A stretch of DNA of 38,953 bases, from NCBI GenBank assembly GCA_947465645.1, contig CANIBQ010000047.1, positions 1-38,953 on the forward strand, given 5' to 3'. Shown piece by piece: positions 23,626-31,911 of this stretch (the first letter of the stretch is position 1; each line of letters starts with the position of its first letter). This DNA comes from Acidobacteriota bacterium. GTDB lineage: Bacteria > Acidobacteriota > Vicinamibacteria > Vicinamibacterales > UBA2999. Both the position numbers and the translations under genes were made by a program. The notes under the pieces are model-generated. The model was not told where the DNA came from. It saw only the letters and a program-made list of their open reading frames with translations, and did not search any database.

Positions 23626-24891
23626 ATGACCAGCGACACTCTTGCCATCATTCTCGGCGGCGGGCAGGGCGCCCGCCTGTTCCCCTTGACCGCGACACGC
23701 TCAAAGCCGGCCGTCCCGATCGGGGGCAAGTACCGGCTGATTGACGTGCCGATCAGCAACTGCCTTCACGCGGATATCCGCCGTATCTTCGTTTTGACGC
23801 AGTTCAATTCCGCGTCACTCAATCGTCACATCTCGAAGACGTACCAGCTCGACATGTTCTCCGGCGGATTCGTGGAGATCCTGGCCGCCGAGCAGACGCC
23901 GGACAATCCGAACTGGTATCAGGGCACGGCCGACGCCGTTCGACAGGCGGTGCGGCATTTCACGCAGCACGAGGCCGACTACTACCTCATCCTCGCCGGC
24001 GATCACCTGTACCGGATGGACTACGGCGACCTCGTTGACGCGCACAGGGATCGGCACGCCGACATCACGATCGCCGCCCAGCCCGTGGACCCCGACACGG
24101 CCACGCAGATGGGCATCTTCCGGTTTGACGGCGACGGCCGGATCGTCGCATTCGAGGAAAAGCCACAGGCGCCGCGCCTGCTCGAAATCGGACGCAGCAT
24201 CCCGCCCGGCGCCACGTTCTCACAGCACACCGACGAGCAGCCGTTCATGGCCTCGATGGGCGTCTACGTGTTCTCGCGCGATGTGCTGCTCGAGATCCTG
24301 GAGAACGAGAGCGGGATTGACTTCGGCCGCGAGCTGATTCCTGGCGCGCTCCAGAAGTACCGCGTGAATCCGTATCTGTACCGCGACTACTGGGCCGACG
24401 TCGGCACCATCGAGTCGTTCTACGACGCCAACGTGATGCTCGGACGGTCTGCCGCGCCGTTCCGGTTCTGGGATCCGAAGCATCCGATCTACACGCACTT
24501 GCGGCACCTGCCGGGATCCCGGCTGACCGATTGCCACGTGCGCGACTCGCTGATCTCCGAAGGCTGCTTCCTGGATCGATGCCGCATAGACGATTCGGTG
24601 GTCGGCATCCGCGCCCACATCGAATCGGGCGCGCAGGTTACGAAATCCGTGCTGCTGGGGGCTGACTTCTACGAGGATGGCGTGCCGCTCGACGGCACGC
24701 CGGCGCTCGGCGTCGGTCGCGACGTGATACTGAACCGCGTGATCATCGACAAGAACGCCCGCATCGGCGACGGCGCCCGTCTCGTGAACGAGCGCAATAT
24801 CGAGCATGCCGACGGCGACGGCTACTACATCCGAGGCGGCATCATCGTGGTGCCGAAGGGCGGCGTGATCCCGCCGGGCATGGTTGTCTAG
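23626..24891 (+). CDS. glgC: Glucose-1-phosphate adenylyltransferase
   Basis: 421 residues, the normal GlgC length. It makes ADP-glucose from ATP and glucose-1-phosphate, the first committed step of glycogen synthesis. The nucleotidyltransferase core shows GGGQGARLFPLTATRSKPAV, YRLIDVPISNC, WYQGTADAVRQA, LAGDHLYRMDY and FEEKP. The C-terminal left-handed beta-helix has HVRDSLISEGCFLDRCRIDDSVVG-type hexad repeats. No other glycogen gene is adjacent, so it appears as a single-gene unit, 56 bp after the hybrid kinase. It converges with the membrane fusion gene, leaving five bases between stops. Confidence 0.96.
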   Translation: MTSDTLAIILGGGQGARLFPLTATRSKPAVPIGGKYRLIDVPISNCLHADIRRIFVLTQFNSASLNRHISKTYQLDMFSGGFVEILAAEQTPDNPNWYQGTADAVRQAVRHFTQHEADYYLILAGDHLYRMDYGDLVDAHRDRHADITIAAQPVDPDTATQMGIFRFDGDGRIVAFEEKPQAPRLLEIGRSIPPGATFSQHTDEQPFMASMGVYVFSRDVLLEILENESGIDFGRELIPGALQKYRVNPYLYRDYWADVGTIESFYDANVMLGRSAAPFRFWDPKHPIYTHLRHLPGSRLTDCHVRDSLISEGCFLDRCRIDDSVVGIRAHIESGAQVTKSVLLGADFYEDGVPLDGTPALGVGRDVILNRVIIDKNARIGDGARLVNERNIEHADGDGYYIRGGIIVVPKGGVIPPGMVV

Positions 24892-24896
24892 CTAAT

Positions 24897-27359
24897 TTAA
24901 CGGGACCGACTGAGCGAGGATTCGATGCGGGTGCGGAGTTCCGCGAGGGTCTCTGGCGAGCCGGCGAAGAATCCTTCCGGATACCGGCTCTTCTGGATCA
25001 TGCTCCTGTAGATTGGCGCGCTCTGGTACAGGTTCAGGCCCATGCCGGCGAGGTACTGCAGGCGCAGGTTGCGGTCGGTGTTGATCGTCGCGTCGCTCAG
25101 CCATTCGGCCATGTCGGTGCGGTTGCCGGCGTAGGTGCCGAACAGATCGAGCGCGGAATTGACGCCGATCTCCGACAGCGACTTCCGGATCGGGTCGTTC
25201 TGCGGCATCTCGAGCCGCCCCTGGATCGCGTCGATGTCGATCGGCCGGTTCCCCACCTGGCCGAACAGCACGAGATCGTAGCCCTGTCCGTTGATCGTGT
25301 TCGCGAACACGGCGCCGTTGGGAAAGGTGTCCAGGAAGGTGGCGATCTCGCTCTTCACCGCCGCCTCGTTGCTCTCATACAACTGCACGAACAGCGTCAC
25401 GACGCCGCCGGGATTGAGGTGGTCTCTCACGACCTGGAAGAACTCGCGGGTATACAGCGTCGCCGCGCCCTTGACCCACGGGTCGAGCGGGTCGGACGTC
25501 ACCGCGTCGAACTTCTCGCTGGTCGTCAGCAGGTAGTGCCGCGCGTCGTCGAGATGGATCGTGACCTTTGGATTCTTCACGACGTTGAAGTTGTGCTCCG
25601 AGAAGTGCGTCGAGACGACCTCCGGGACGAGCGGCTCGATCTCGGCGATCGTCTGGTCCTTCACGAGCGGATCGATTGAGACCGCTCCGGCGGTGACGCC
25701 GGCGCCGCACCCGATGACGAGCACCTTGGTGGGACGCTCAGGCACCAGCGTCGTGATGTGACCGAGCATGCGCTGCAGCCGCATGTCCTGCGGCTCGCTC
25801 GACGCCTGGACCTTGCCGGCATTGTGGTAATTGAGCACGCCCGACGGCGTGCGCGATACGGCGACCGCGGCGGTGACCCCTTCACCCACGTACACGATTT
25901 CGTTGATGCCGACCCACGTGGCCGAATACCGTCCGTAGGCGACCAGCAGCCCCGGCAGCGGCGGCACGATGCGCACCAGCATCACCGCCCCGAGGCAGAC
26001 GGCGACGACCAGCGCCACCGCGCTCTGCATGCGGAGGCCGCCTTTCTGCCCGGCGGGACTCTCCGGGACGAGCACCAGCAGGCCGGAAATCGCGGCGATG
26101 GCGATGAGCACCTGCTGCGCGACCTGGCTTCCAAACGAGCCGACCAGCACCAGGCTCGTCACCAGCGCGCCGGCAATCGCTCCCACCGTGTTGGCGGCAT
26201 ACACGCCGCCGACCAGCCGCGCCGGATCCTGTCCTCTCGTGGCCACCGCCGCCAGGGCGAGCGGAAAGCTCGCGCCCCAGAGAATCGCGGCCGGCAGCAT
26301 CACCCAGATGGCGCGCACCAGGTCGAGCTGGACGTTGAACCACGGGCTGGTGGAGATCGACGGATTGATCGGCCAGTACGGCAGCGAGCTTCCGGTCGCG
26401 TACGCGGCCCACGCGATCGCGACGCACAGCAGGAGCTGGCACCAGCCCAGCGAGGATCGCGGGCTCTTCACGCGGCGCGCCAGCTCGGATCCCACGGTGC
26501 TGCCGATGCCGAGACCGACGAGGAACACCGCGAGGATCAGCGAAAACGTATAGGCGGTGGCGCCGAACAGGAGCGAGAGGATGCGCGTCCAGACGACTTC
26601 CGATCCCAGTGCGGTCATCCCCGACAAGGCGATCGCCACGTAGATGAGCCGTGCCTCCGGAGCGGTGGGTGCCAGATCGGCCGCGCTCGCCGCCTTCGGC
26701 TCGTACGGGGTGACCCGCGCGATCGCAAACGCCAGCAGCGCCACCACGACGTTGATCGCCACGGCCACATACGTGGCGATCGGCATGTCGTAGAGGCGCA
26801 GCAGATAGAACCCGGCGACCAGGCTGCCCGCCACGGCGCCAGCCAGGTTGCCGCCGTAGAAGTACCCGAGCCACGACACGCCGGTCGGCGTGGCTTCGAC
26901 CCAGCGCGCGATCGCCGGCAGCGTCGCACCCATCAGCAGGGTCGGCGGCAACAGGCAGATCCCGGCGACGATGGCGCGAAAGAAGAGGTTGACCTGTCCG
27001 GTGCCGGCCCAGGCCGTGTACACGCCACCAATCAGCGGCACCGCGAACAGGACGAGGAGGCCGAAGAGGGCGATGCCGAGCTCGAGAAAGGCGTAGACGC
27101 GGAGTGGATGATGCCTGGGATCGATGCGCCGCGGCAGCAGCAGGCTCCCGAGACACATGCCGCCCATGAACACGCCCAGCAGGATGCCGAGCGACACCGC
27201 GGACGACCCGACCGAGAGCTGCAGCAACTGGAACCAGACGACTTCGTAGATGAGGGCGGCGCAGCCCGAGCCGACAAACAGCAGCAGCAACGCTGGCAAC
27301 CAGCGTTGGGCCACCTCGACGTCGACTGCCGACACCGAAGCGTATTCAGTTTGGGTCAT
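24897..27359 (-). CDS. Fused MFS-like membrane protein and spermidine-synthase-like methyltransferase-fold domain
   Basis: 820 residues. The first ~480 form many hydrophobic helices in two blocks that each open with a similar phrase (GSGCAALIYEVVWFQLL and LSGMTALGSEVVWTRIL), a known internal duplication. The soluble C-terminal domain (about 490-740) has a Rossmann fold: VLVIGCGAGVTAGAV, then AEIEPLVPEV, LDDARHYLLTT and FDAVTSDPLDPW. True spermidine synthases carry GGGDG and DSTDP; here they are GCGAG and SDPLDP, so the polyamine reaction is doubtful. A tail with predicted helices follows. Such fusions are widespread but little characterised. The gene is divergent from the small response regulator. 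Confidence 0.85.
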   Translation of the reverse strand: MTQTEYASVSAVDVEVAQRWLPALLLLFVGSGCAALIYEVVWFQLLQLSVGSSAVSLGILLGVFMGGMCLGSLLLPRRIDPRHHPLRVYAFLELGIALFGLLVLFAVPLIGGVYTAWAGTGQVNLFFRAIVAGICLLPPTLLMGATLPAIARWVEATPTGVSWLGYFYGGNLAGAVAGSLVAGFYLLRLYDMPIATYVAVAINVVVALLAFAIARVTPYEPKAASAADLAPTAPEARLIYVAIALSGMTALGSEVVWTRILSLLFGATAYTFSLILAVFLVGLGIGSTVGSELARRVKSPRSSLGWCQLLLCVAIAWAAYATGSSLPYWPINPSISTSPWFNVQLDLVRAIWVMLPAAILWGASFPLALAAVATRGQDPARLVGGVYAANTVGAIAGALVTSLVLVGSFGSQVAQQVLIAIAAISGLLVLVPESPAGQKGGLRMQSAVALVVAVCLGAVMLVRIVPPLPGLLVAYGRYSATWVGINEIVYVGEGVTAAVAVSRTPSGVLNYHNAGKVQASSEPQDMRLQRMLGHITTLVPERPTKVLVIGCGAGVTAGAVSIDPLVKDQTIAEIEPLVPEVVSTHFSEHNFNVVKNPKVTIHLDDARHYLLTTSEKFDAVTSDPLDPWVKGAATLYTREFFQVVRDHLNPGGVVTLFVQLYESNEAAVKSEIATFLDTFPNGAVFANTINGQGYDLVLFGQVGNRPIDIDAIQGRLEMPQNDPIRKSLSEIGVNSALDLFGTYAGNRTDMAEWLSDATINTDRNLRLQYLAGMGLNLYQSAPIYRSMIQKSRYPEGFFAGSPETLAELRTRIESSLSRSR

Positions 27360-27441
27360 CGTGGGCGGAATACTATCAGAGGCACCACGGCATTTACGGG
27401 CGTCAATTGAAGCGATCGGCGTTGGCCATGATGCCGTATGG

Positions 27442-27447
27442 GATAAT
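27442..27447 (+). promoter_or_regulatory. -10 box giving a leaderless response-regulator mRNA
   Basis: GATAAT, preceded by TGG, lies exactly seven bases before ATG 27455, so the expected start point is at or next to the A of the ATG. No Shine-Dalgarno fits between them. A -35 is weak (TTGGCC at 27422, 14-bp spacing). Confidence 0.5.
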
Positions 27448-27454
27448 CGCCGCG

Positions 27455-27871
27455 ATGAAGCACACGGACGAGCTCAATGGTGGAACTGGCGAACGCGCCA
27501 GGCCCTTGATCCTGATCGTCGAGGATCACTCAGAGCTGCGAGCGCTGTACGTGCAGCATCTGTTGATCTCGGGCTTCGATGTCATCGAGGCCGGCAACGG
27601 CGCAGAGGCCATCACCTTCACCACGGCGCAATTCCCCGACGTGGTCCTCATGGATCTCAGCCTGCCGGTCGTCGACGGCTGGGAGGCCACGCGCCGCCTG
27701 AAGGGCGACGCGCGCACCGCGCACATTCCCGTCGTGGCCATGACCGCCCACGACGGCGCGGGCGAGCTCGAGCGCGCGACGAGCGCGGGCTGCGACTGGT
27801 TCATCCCCAAGCCCTGCCCCCCTGACGCGCTGATCACCGAAGTCCGGCGCGTCCTCGGGGCTGACCGCTGA
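27455..27871 (+). CDS. Single-domain response regulator (CheY-like)
   Basis: 138 residues, only a receiver domain: acidic residues in LILIVEDHSELR, phospho-acceptor Asp67 (VVLMDLSLPVVDGWE), Thr in VAMTAHDG and Lys in IPKPCPP. There is no output domain, so it works by protein contact or in a phosphorelay, for example with the hybrid kinase at 21995-23569. That pairing is only a proximity guess. ATG 27455 is chosen because of the -10 box seven bases upstream; in-frame ATGs at 27407, 27428 and 27431 lie upstream of that box. It converges with the lipid kinase gene, with ten bases between stops. Confidence 0.88.
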   Translation: MKHTDELNGGTGERARPLILIVEDHSELRALYVQHLLISGFDVIEAGNGAEAITFTTAQFPDVVLMDLSLPVVDGWEATRRLKGDARTAHIPVVAMTAHDGAGELERATSAGCDWFIPKPCPPDALITEVRRVLGADR

Positions 27872-27881
27872 TAGTTGACAA

Positions 27882-28781
27882 CTACGGAATCTTGATCCGC
27901 AGCGCATGCGGGCGGACGTGTGCCTTGACCGAGGTGCCGCCGACAAACGGCTCGCCGTCGAGGTGATAGATGATCGGGTGGGCTGACGTGATCTCGATGT
28001 CGGCCGCGGTGCGTGTCATCACGCCCGGCAACCGGCCGACCTGTCCGGCAAACACCCACGGTGCCTGCAGCAACGCCACCAGCGGTGACCGGTGCCCCAC
28101 CATCACGACGTCGAGCTTGCCGTCGTCGAGCCGGGCCTGCGGCGCGATCAGCGCACCGTTGCCGTATTGCCGCCCATTGGCAATCGCCACGACCAGGGTG
28201 CGAAGGCGGATCGACTCGCCGTCGGTGACAATCGTATGGTCGTCGGGCTTGTATGACAGCAACTCGGAGGCGGTGATCTCGAGGTAGCGCATGAAGCCGC
28301 GTCGAAGAAGGCCGTCGACGGCGAAGCGATGCGCGACGCGGGCATCGAGGCCGATGCCCGCGATGTTGAAGAACAGGCGTCCGTCGAGCTCGCCGGCGTC
28401 GATGATCTGATCGCGGCCGCCAAAGGCGACCTCGAACGCGCCGTCGGGATCGAACGGAATCTTCAGCTCTCGCGCGAGGCCATTTCCGGATCCGCTCGGG
28501 ATGATGGCGAGCGTCTCGGGACGGAACGCCAGCTCCGAGGCGACCTCGCTGACGGTGCCGTCGCCTCCCCACGCGACCACTGTGGAGACGCCGTGCGCCA
28601 GTAACGAGCGGACCAGGTCCCGGGCGTGACCGTGATGCGCGGTGACGAGCACCTCGCCCTCGAGTCTCCGCCGCGCGATGGCCGCCCGCGCGCGCTCGAC
28701 CCTGCGGCGGGCGATGTCCGGACGTCCGCCCGTTCCAGAGATTGGATTGATGATGACGGCGATGCGAGGGGCGCCCGCCAC
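27882..28781 (-). CDS. Diacylglycerol kinase-family lipid kinase
   Basis: 299 residues. The NAD-kinase-like fold signature is clear: RIAVIINPISGTGG at the start, GGDGT (72-76) for ATP, PSGSGNGLAREL (95-106), and a C-terminal beta-sandwich with LDDGKLDVV and HLDGEPF. Relatives (DgkB, YegS) phosphorylate diacylglycerol or related lipids at the inner membrane surface. The start is inferred as GTG 28781, eight bases after the SixA-like stop; the open frame continues upstream but there overlaps the SixA gene and shows no similarity. It is the last gene of the CHAD-SixA-lipid kinase operon. Confidence 0.88.
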   Translation of the reverse strand: MAGAPRIAVIINPISGTGGRPDIARRRVERARAAIARRRLEGEVLVTAHHGHARDLVRSLLAHGVSTVVAWGGDGTVSEVASELAFRPETLAIIPSGSGNGLARELKIPFDPDGAFEVAFGGRDQIIDAGELDGRLFFNIAGIGLDARVAHRFAVDGLLRRGFMRYLEITASELLSYKPDDHTIVTDGESIRLRTLVVAIANGRQYGNGALIAPQARLDDGKLDVVMVGHRSPLVALLQAPWVFAGQVGRLPGVMTRTAADIEITSAHPIIYHLDGEPFVGGTSVKAHVRPHALRIKIP

Positions 28782-28789
28782 GAGCGTGG

Positions 28790-29296
28790 CTAGCGGCCGA
28801 GACGGCGCAGGACTTTTGGAGTCACGAACCAGTCCAGCGCACCGGCACGGCGGGACGAGAGACTCTCGACGTCGATCCGGCACGCCCCGCCCTTCTTGAA
28901 CGGAAGCGCCCGGCCAGCGCCGACCAGGTGCGCCGCGAGCTCTCCAAGGTCGGGTTCGTGGCCGACGAGCGCGATCCGGCGGCGCCGCGCCGCCTTGTTG
29001 AGCGTGGCCAGCACCGATGAGGGCGCGTGCCCGGGCGAAAGCGCGTCGAGCACCTTGATGGGGGGCTTCCCCGGCAGTCCCGCAGCCAGGATCTCCGCTG
29101 TCTGCCTGGCGCGGACCAGCGGGCTCGTGAAGATTTCGTCGACGGCGACGTCCAGCCAGGAGAGTCCCTTCACGCATTCCTTGAAGCGTGCGACTCCCCG
29201 CTCGGTCAGCGGGCGCTTGTCGTCGTCGGGCCAGTCCTCGCCGCGTTCAGCGGCGATGGCGTGACGAATGAGGTACAGCTCTGTCGGTCCCGGCAC
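28790..29296 (-). CDS. SixA-like histidine phosphatase
   Basis: 168 residues of the phosphoglycerate-mutase-like superfamily. The catalytic RH pair lies at residues 11-12 (LYLIRHAIA), with SPLVRARQTAEIL and the second His at 113 (VGHEPDLGEL), matching SixA, which dephosphorylates phosphohistidine. It starts at GTG 29296, two bases after the CHAD stop, so it is almost surely translated from the same mRNA. The combination with a CHAD protein is common in bacteria; the real substrate here may be phosphohistidine or a small phosphate ester. Confidence 0.88.
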   Translation of the reverse strand: MPGPTELYLIRHAIAAERGEDWPDDDKRPLTERGVARFKECVKGLSWLDVAVDEIFTSPLVRARQTAEILAAGLPGKPPIKVLDALSPGHAPSSVLATLNKAARRRRIALVGHEPDLGELAAHLVGAGRALPFKKGGACRIDVESLSSRRAGALDWFVTPKVLRRLGR

Positions 29297-29298
29297 GG

Positions 29299-30195
29299 CT
29301 ATGCGGCCGACGCCGTGCCGCCGCGACGTTCCGCGGCGTTCTCGACGTAATCACAGATCGCGACCAGCTTGTTCCGCGACGCCATGTACTGGCCATGGAG
29401 CTGGCGGCATTCGTTCTCCAGCCGTCGAACCAGCCGATCCAGGTGCGCCGAGACCCGCAGGTTGGGCGCGCTCGACGCGCCCTGCACCGCCCGCGTCCGG
29501 GCGATGAGAATCTCGAGATCGTGCATGCGCCCGAGCAGATCCTGCGCCTCTTTCAAGGTGCGGATACGCGCCGTGGCGTTCGAACGGCGGAGCTCGCGCG
29601 AGATCTCCATCCCGTAACGCAGCTTCTTCACCGCGATGCGGACCTCGTGCAGGCGATCGGCCAGGTAAATGCTCGACGCATGTTCAATGGCCACGCGCAG
29701 GGCCGCGGCACGACGCGCGGAGCGCTGTGCGGCGGCGGCCAGGCTGGCGGGATCGGCAAGCCCTCCGTGGAGCGGCGCTTTGATCTTGCGTGCGGCGGAA
29801 ACGGCCCGCGTCTCGAGCTTCTCGAGATCGACCTTCTCGAGCCGCCGGCACATGTCGTCGTGGAGCCGCCGTCGCTCCTCGGTCGCCGCCTGGCGCAGCT
29901 TGGCGATGGCAGCACGCGGCACATCCGCGAGGCCCTCGAACTCGTCCAGGGTCAGCAGCGCGACGTCGAGCTCACGAACGGGGCCCAGCGCCCGGGTCAG
30001 CCGCCTGACCGCCTTTTCAAGCTTCCGCCCGCGAGAACCCGAGGCGATGAGAGGCAACGCCTCGCGCAGGCGTCGAGTGGCCACCCGCGTCTGGTGCAGC
30101 AGGTTCCCGTCGCCGCTTCGGGCACCAGGCAGGCCCTGTGTCACCGCGGTCAGCCGCTGCCGGATGAGCAGTTCGGACGGCGTGGTTCGTTTCAT
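29299..30195 (-). CDS. CHAD-domain protein (probable polyphosphate binding)
   Basis: 298 residues, an alpha-helical CHAD domain rich in Arg/Lys with conserved His: LLHQTRVATRRLREAL at about 34-50, LTRALGPVRELDV, LHEVRIAVKKLRYGMEI and LGRMHDLEIL. CHAD domains bind inorganic polyphosphate through this basic surface and in several bacteria locate to polyphosphate granules. No catalytic CYTH domain is fused. The ATG at 30195 has TATAGT nine bases upstream and no Shine-Dalgarno. It leads a three-gene operon with the SixA-like phosphatase and lipid kinase and diverges from ppx, which strongly supports a polyphosphate role. Confidence 0.9.
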   Translation of the reverse strand: MKRTTPSELLIRQRLTAVTQGLPGARSGDGNLLHQTRVATRRLREALPLIASGSRGRKLEKAVRRLTRALGPVRELDVALLTLDEFEGLADVPRAAIAKLRQAATEERRRLHDDMCRRLEKVDLEKLETRAVSAARKIKAPLHGGLADPASLAAAAQRSARRAAALRVAIEHASSIYLADRLHEVRIAVKKLRYGMEISRELRRSNATARIRTLKEAQDLLGRMHDLEILIARTRAVQGASSAPNLRVSAHLDRLVRRLENECRQLHGQYMASRNKLVAICDYVENAAERRGGTASAA

Positions 30196-30203
30196 CGCTG
30201 ACG

Positions 30204-30210
30204 TACTATA
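30204..30210. promoter_or_regulatory. Shared -10 of a bidirectional promoter (CHAD / ppx)
   Basis: TACTATA reads as TACTAT on the plus strand, eight bases before the ATG at 30218, and as TATAGT on the minus strand, nine bases before the CHAD ATG at 30195. The same bases can serve as the -10 of both divergent promoters, which is known for bidirectional bacterial promoters. Both starts would be leaderless or nearly so. Confidence 0.5.
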
Positions 30211-30217
30211 ACCATTC

Positions 30218-30277
30218 ATGGTGCGTTCTTCGAACGAAGCGGCGGGCGGTACGCAGCCCGTCCGGACGGTCCAGTAG
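30218..30277 (+). CDS. 19-codon leader ORF abutting ppx
   Basis: ATG 30218 opens a 19-codon frame (MVRSSNEAAGGTQPVRTVQ) that ends at TAG 30275-30277, immediately before the ppx ATG and in the same frame. A -10-like TACTAT lies eight bases before its ATG, and ppx itself has no Shine-Dalgarno. If transcription starts there, ppx would be translated by re-initiation after this leader. A sequence error or recent nonsense change that split an N-terminal extension is the alternative. Confidence 0.35.
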   Translation: MVRSSNEAAGGTQPVRTVQ

Positions 30278-31855
30278 ATGCGGCTCGCGGCGATCGACAT
30301 CGGGACCAACTCGCTCCATATGATTGTCGTCCGGGTCCGGCCGGACCTTTCCTTCGAGATTATCGACCGCGAGAAGGTCATGGTACGGCTCGGGGCGGGC
30401 GGCCTCGATGGCCGGTCCCTTACGGCTGAGGCCGTGGGCGCGGCGCTCCAGACGCTCGGGACTTTCAAACGCCTTGCCGTGTCGCACGGGGTGGACGAGA
30501 TCCTCGCGGTGGCGACGAGCGCCACCAGGGAAGCCGAAAACGGCGGCGCCTTCCTCGCGCGGATCGAGCGCGAGACCGGCATCCGGACCCGCGTGATCGC
30601 CGGCGCCGAGGAAGCGCGGCTCATCCATCAGGCGGCCGTCTACGGCGTGGACGTGGGCAGCGGCCGCGCCGTGGTAATCGATGTCGGCGGCGGCAGCGTC
30701 GAGATCACGCTCGGCACAGGCACGTCGATTCAGCTCGCGAAAAGCTTCAAGCTCGGGGTGATTCGCCTGACGCAGCGATTCGTCCGCACGGACCCCCTGT
30801 CGGAGCGCGACGAGCGGCGGATGGTCAAGCACATCGAAACCGAAATCGATCGTCACTGCGAACAGATCGCCGCGATCGGCTTCGATCGCGTGATCGGGAC
30901 GTCGGGCACGATTCTGAGCCTGGGCGCCCTGGCGGCGACCGCCGCCCGCGGCGCACCGCCGCGCGAGCTGCGCAACCTGCGGATTTCGGCGAAGCAGTTT
31001 CGCCGGCTTCGAAAGCAGGTGGTCGAGGTGAACCTCGAAGGCCGGCTGCTGATCCCGGGCATGGACCCGAGACGCGCCGACCTCGTGGTCTCGGGCGCGG
31101 TGTTGATGGACACGATTCTTCGCCGGCTCGGCGCCGAGGATCTGACGCTCTGCGACCTGGCGCTGCGCGAGGGCCTCGTCCTCGATTACATCCGGCGCAA
31201 CCGGCGGCAGATCGCGCAGGTCGATCTCATTCCAGACGTCCGGCGCCGGAGCACGATCGAGCTCGCCGAGCGCTGCAACTACTACCAGGCCCATGCGCAG
31301 CAGGTCGCGCGCCTCGCGCTCGCGCTGTTCGACCAGACGCGCGCGATACACCAGCTCACCGACCGCGAGCGCGAGTGGCTCGAGTACGCCTCGCTGATGC
31401 ACGACCTTGGCGTCCACATCAGCTATCCGCGGCACCACCGCCACTCGTACTACCTGATCAAGAACGGCGACCTTCGCGGTTTCGACCCTGATGAGATCGA
31501 AGTGATGGCGCTGGTGGCACGCTACCACCGGCGCGGCACGCCCAAGAAATCGCACGCGGAGTACGCAGGGCTGTCAGGAGCCCTCCGGCAGTCGGTTCGT
31601 ACGCTCGCCTCGATGCTGCGTGTCGCCGAGAGCCTCGACCGCAGCCATGCACAAGTGATCTCGGCCCTCGAGGTGCACGACCGCAGCGACGACCTCGTCG
31701 TACAGGTGCGAACATCTGGCGATGCTGAGCTGGAGATGTGGGCGACGAATCGGCACCTCGCGCCGTTCGAGCAAGTCATGCGGAAGCCGGTCACGCTCGA
31801 GGCGGCTCTTCCCAAATCGCGCACCGGCAGAGCTCCCGCCTCCGCGGCTTCGTAA
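30278..31855 (+). CDS. ppx: Exopolyphosphatase / guanosine pentaphosphate phosphatase
   Basis: 525 residues of the Ppx/GppA family. The sugar-kinase-like ATPase core opens RLAAIDIGTNSLHMIVV, with ATSATREAENG, VIDVGGGSVEITLG and IGTSGTILSLGA. The C-terminal HD-like domain has YASLMHDLGVHISYPRHHRHS and LVARYHRR. The enzyme removes terminal phosphate from polyphosphate and may hydrolyse pppGpp. It diverges from the CHAD operon and precedes pstS by 56 bp. The last bases, including the TAA stop, form the first repeat of a putative Pho box. ATG 30278 gives the exact family start. Confidence 0.94.
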   Translation: MRLAAIDIGTNSLHMIVVRVRPDLSFEIIDREKVMVRLGAGGLDGRSLTAEAVGAALQTLGTFKRLAVSHGVDEILAVATSATREAENGGAFLARIERETGIRTRVIAGAEEARLIHQAAVYGVDVGSGRAVVIDVGGGSVEITLGTGTSIQLAKSFKLGVIRLTQRFVRTDPLSERDERRMVKHIETEIDRHCEQIAAIGFDRVIGTSGTILSLGALAATAARGAPPRELRNLRISAKQFRRLRKQVVEVNLEGRLLIPGMDPRRADLVVSGAVLMDTILRRLGAEDLTLCDLALREGLVLDYIRRNRRQIAQVDLIPDVRRRSTIELAERCNYYQAHAQQVARLALALFDQTRAIHQLTDREREWLEYASLMHDLGVHISYPRHHRHSYYLIKNGDLRGFDPDEIEVMALVARYHRRGTPKKSHAEYAGLSGALRQSVRTLASMLRVAESLDRSHAQVISALEVHDRSDDLVVQVRTSGDAELEMWATNRHLAPFEQVMRKPVTLEAALPKSRTGRAPASAAS

Positions 31856-31881
31856 CACGGAATTTACACGGCTGTAACCGC
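31853..31881 (+). promoter_or_regulatory. Putative Pho box before pstS
   Basis: Three direct repeats at an exact 11-bp pitch: TAACACG (31853-31859), TTACACG (31864-31870) and TAACCGC (31875-31881), separated by GAAT and GCTG. This is the geometry PhoB/PhoP-type regulators use, 7-bp repeats plus 4-bp spacers, and the sequence resembles TTAACA-type boxes. A possible -10 (GTTAGC, 31898-31903) lies 16 bp downstream, eight bases before the pstS ATG. The box starts in the ppx stop codon. Confidence 0.6.
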
Positions 31882-31911
31882 CGCGAAATTCCCGCCCGTT
31901 AGCGTGGACGC

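Noticed and set aside
25758..27410. Long open frame (550 codons) on the plus strand opposite the membrane fusion gene
   Set aside because: Arg/His/Asp-rich low-information product; the minus strand encodes clear transmembrane helices.
28782..29177. N-terminal extension of the lipid kinase
   Set aside because: The open frame continues upstream but overlaps the SixA-like gene and encodes Arg/Gly/Pro-rich sequence without similarity; the fold starts at the GTG at 28781.
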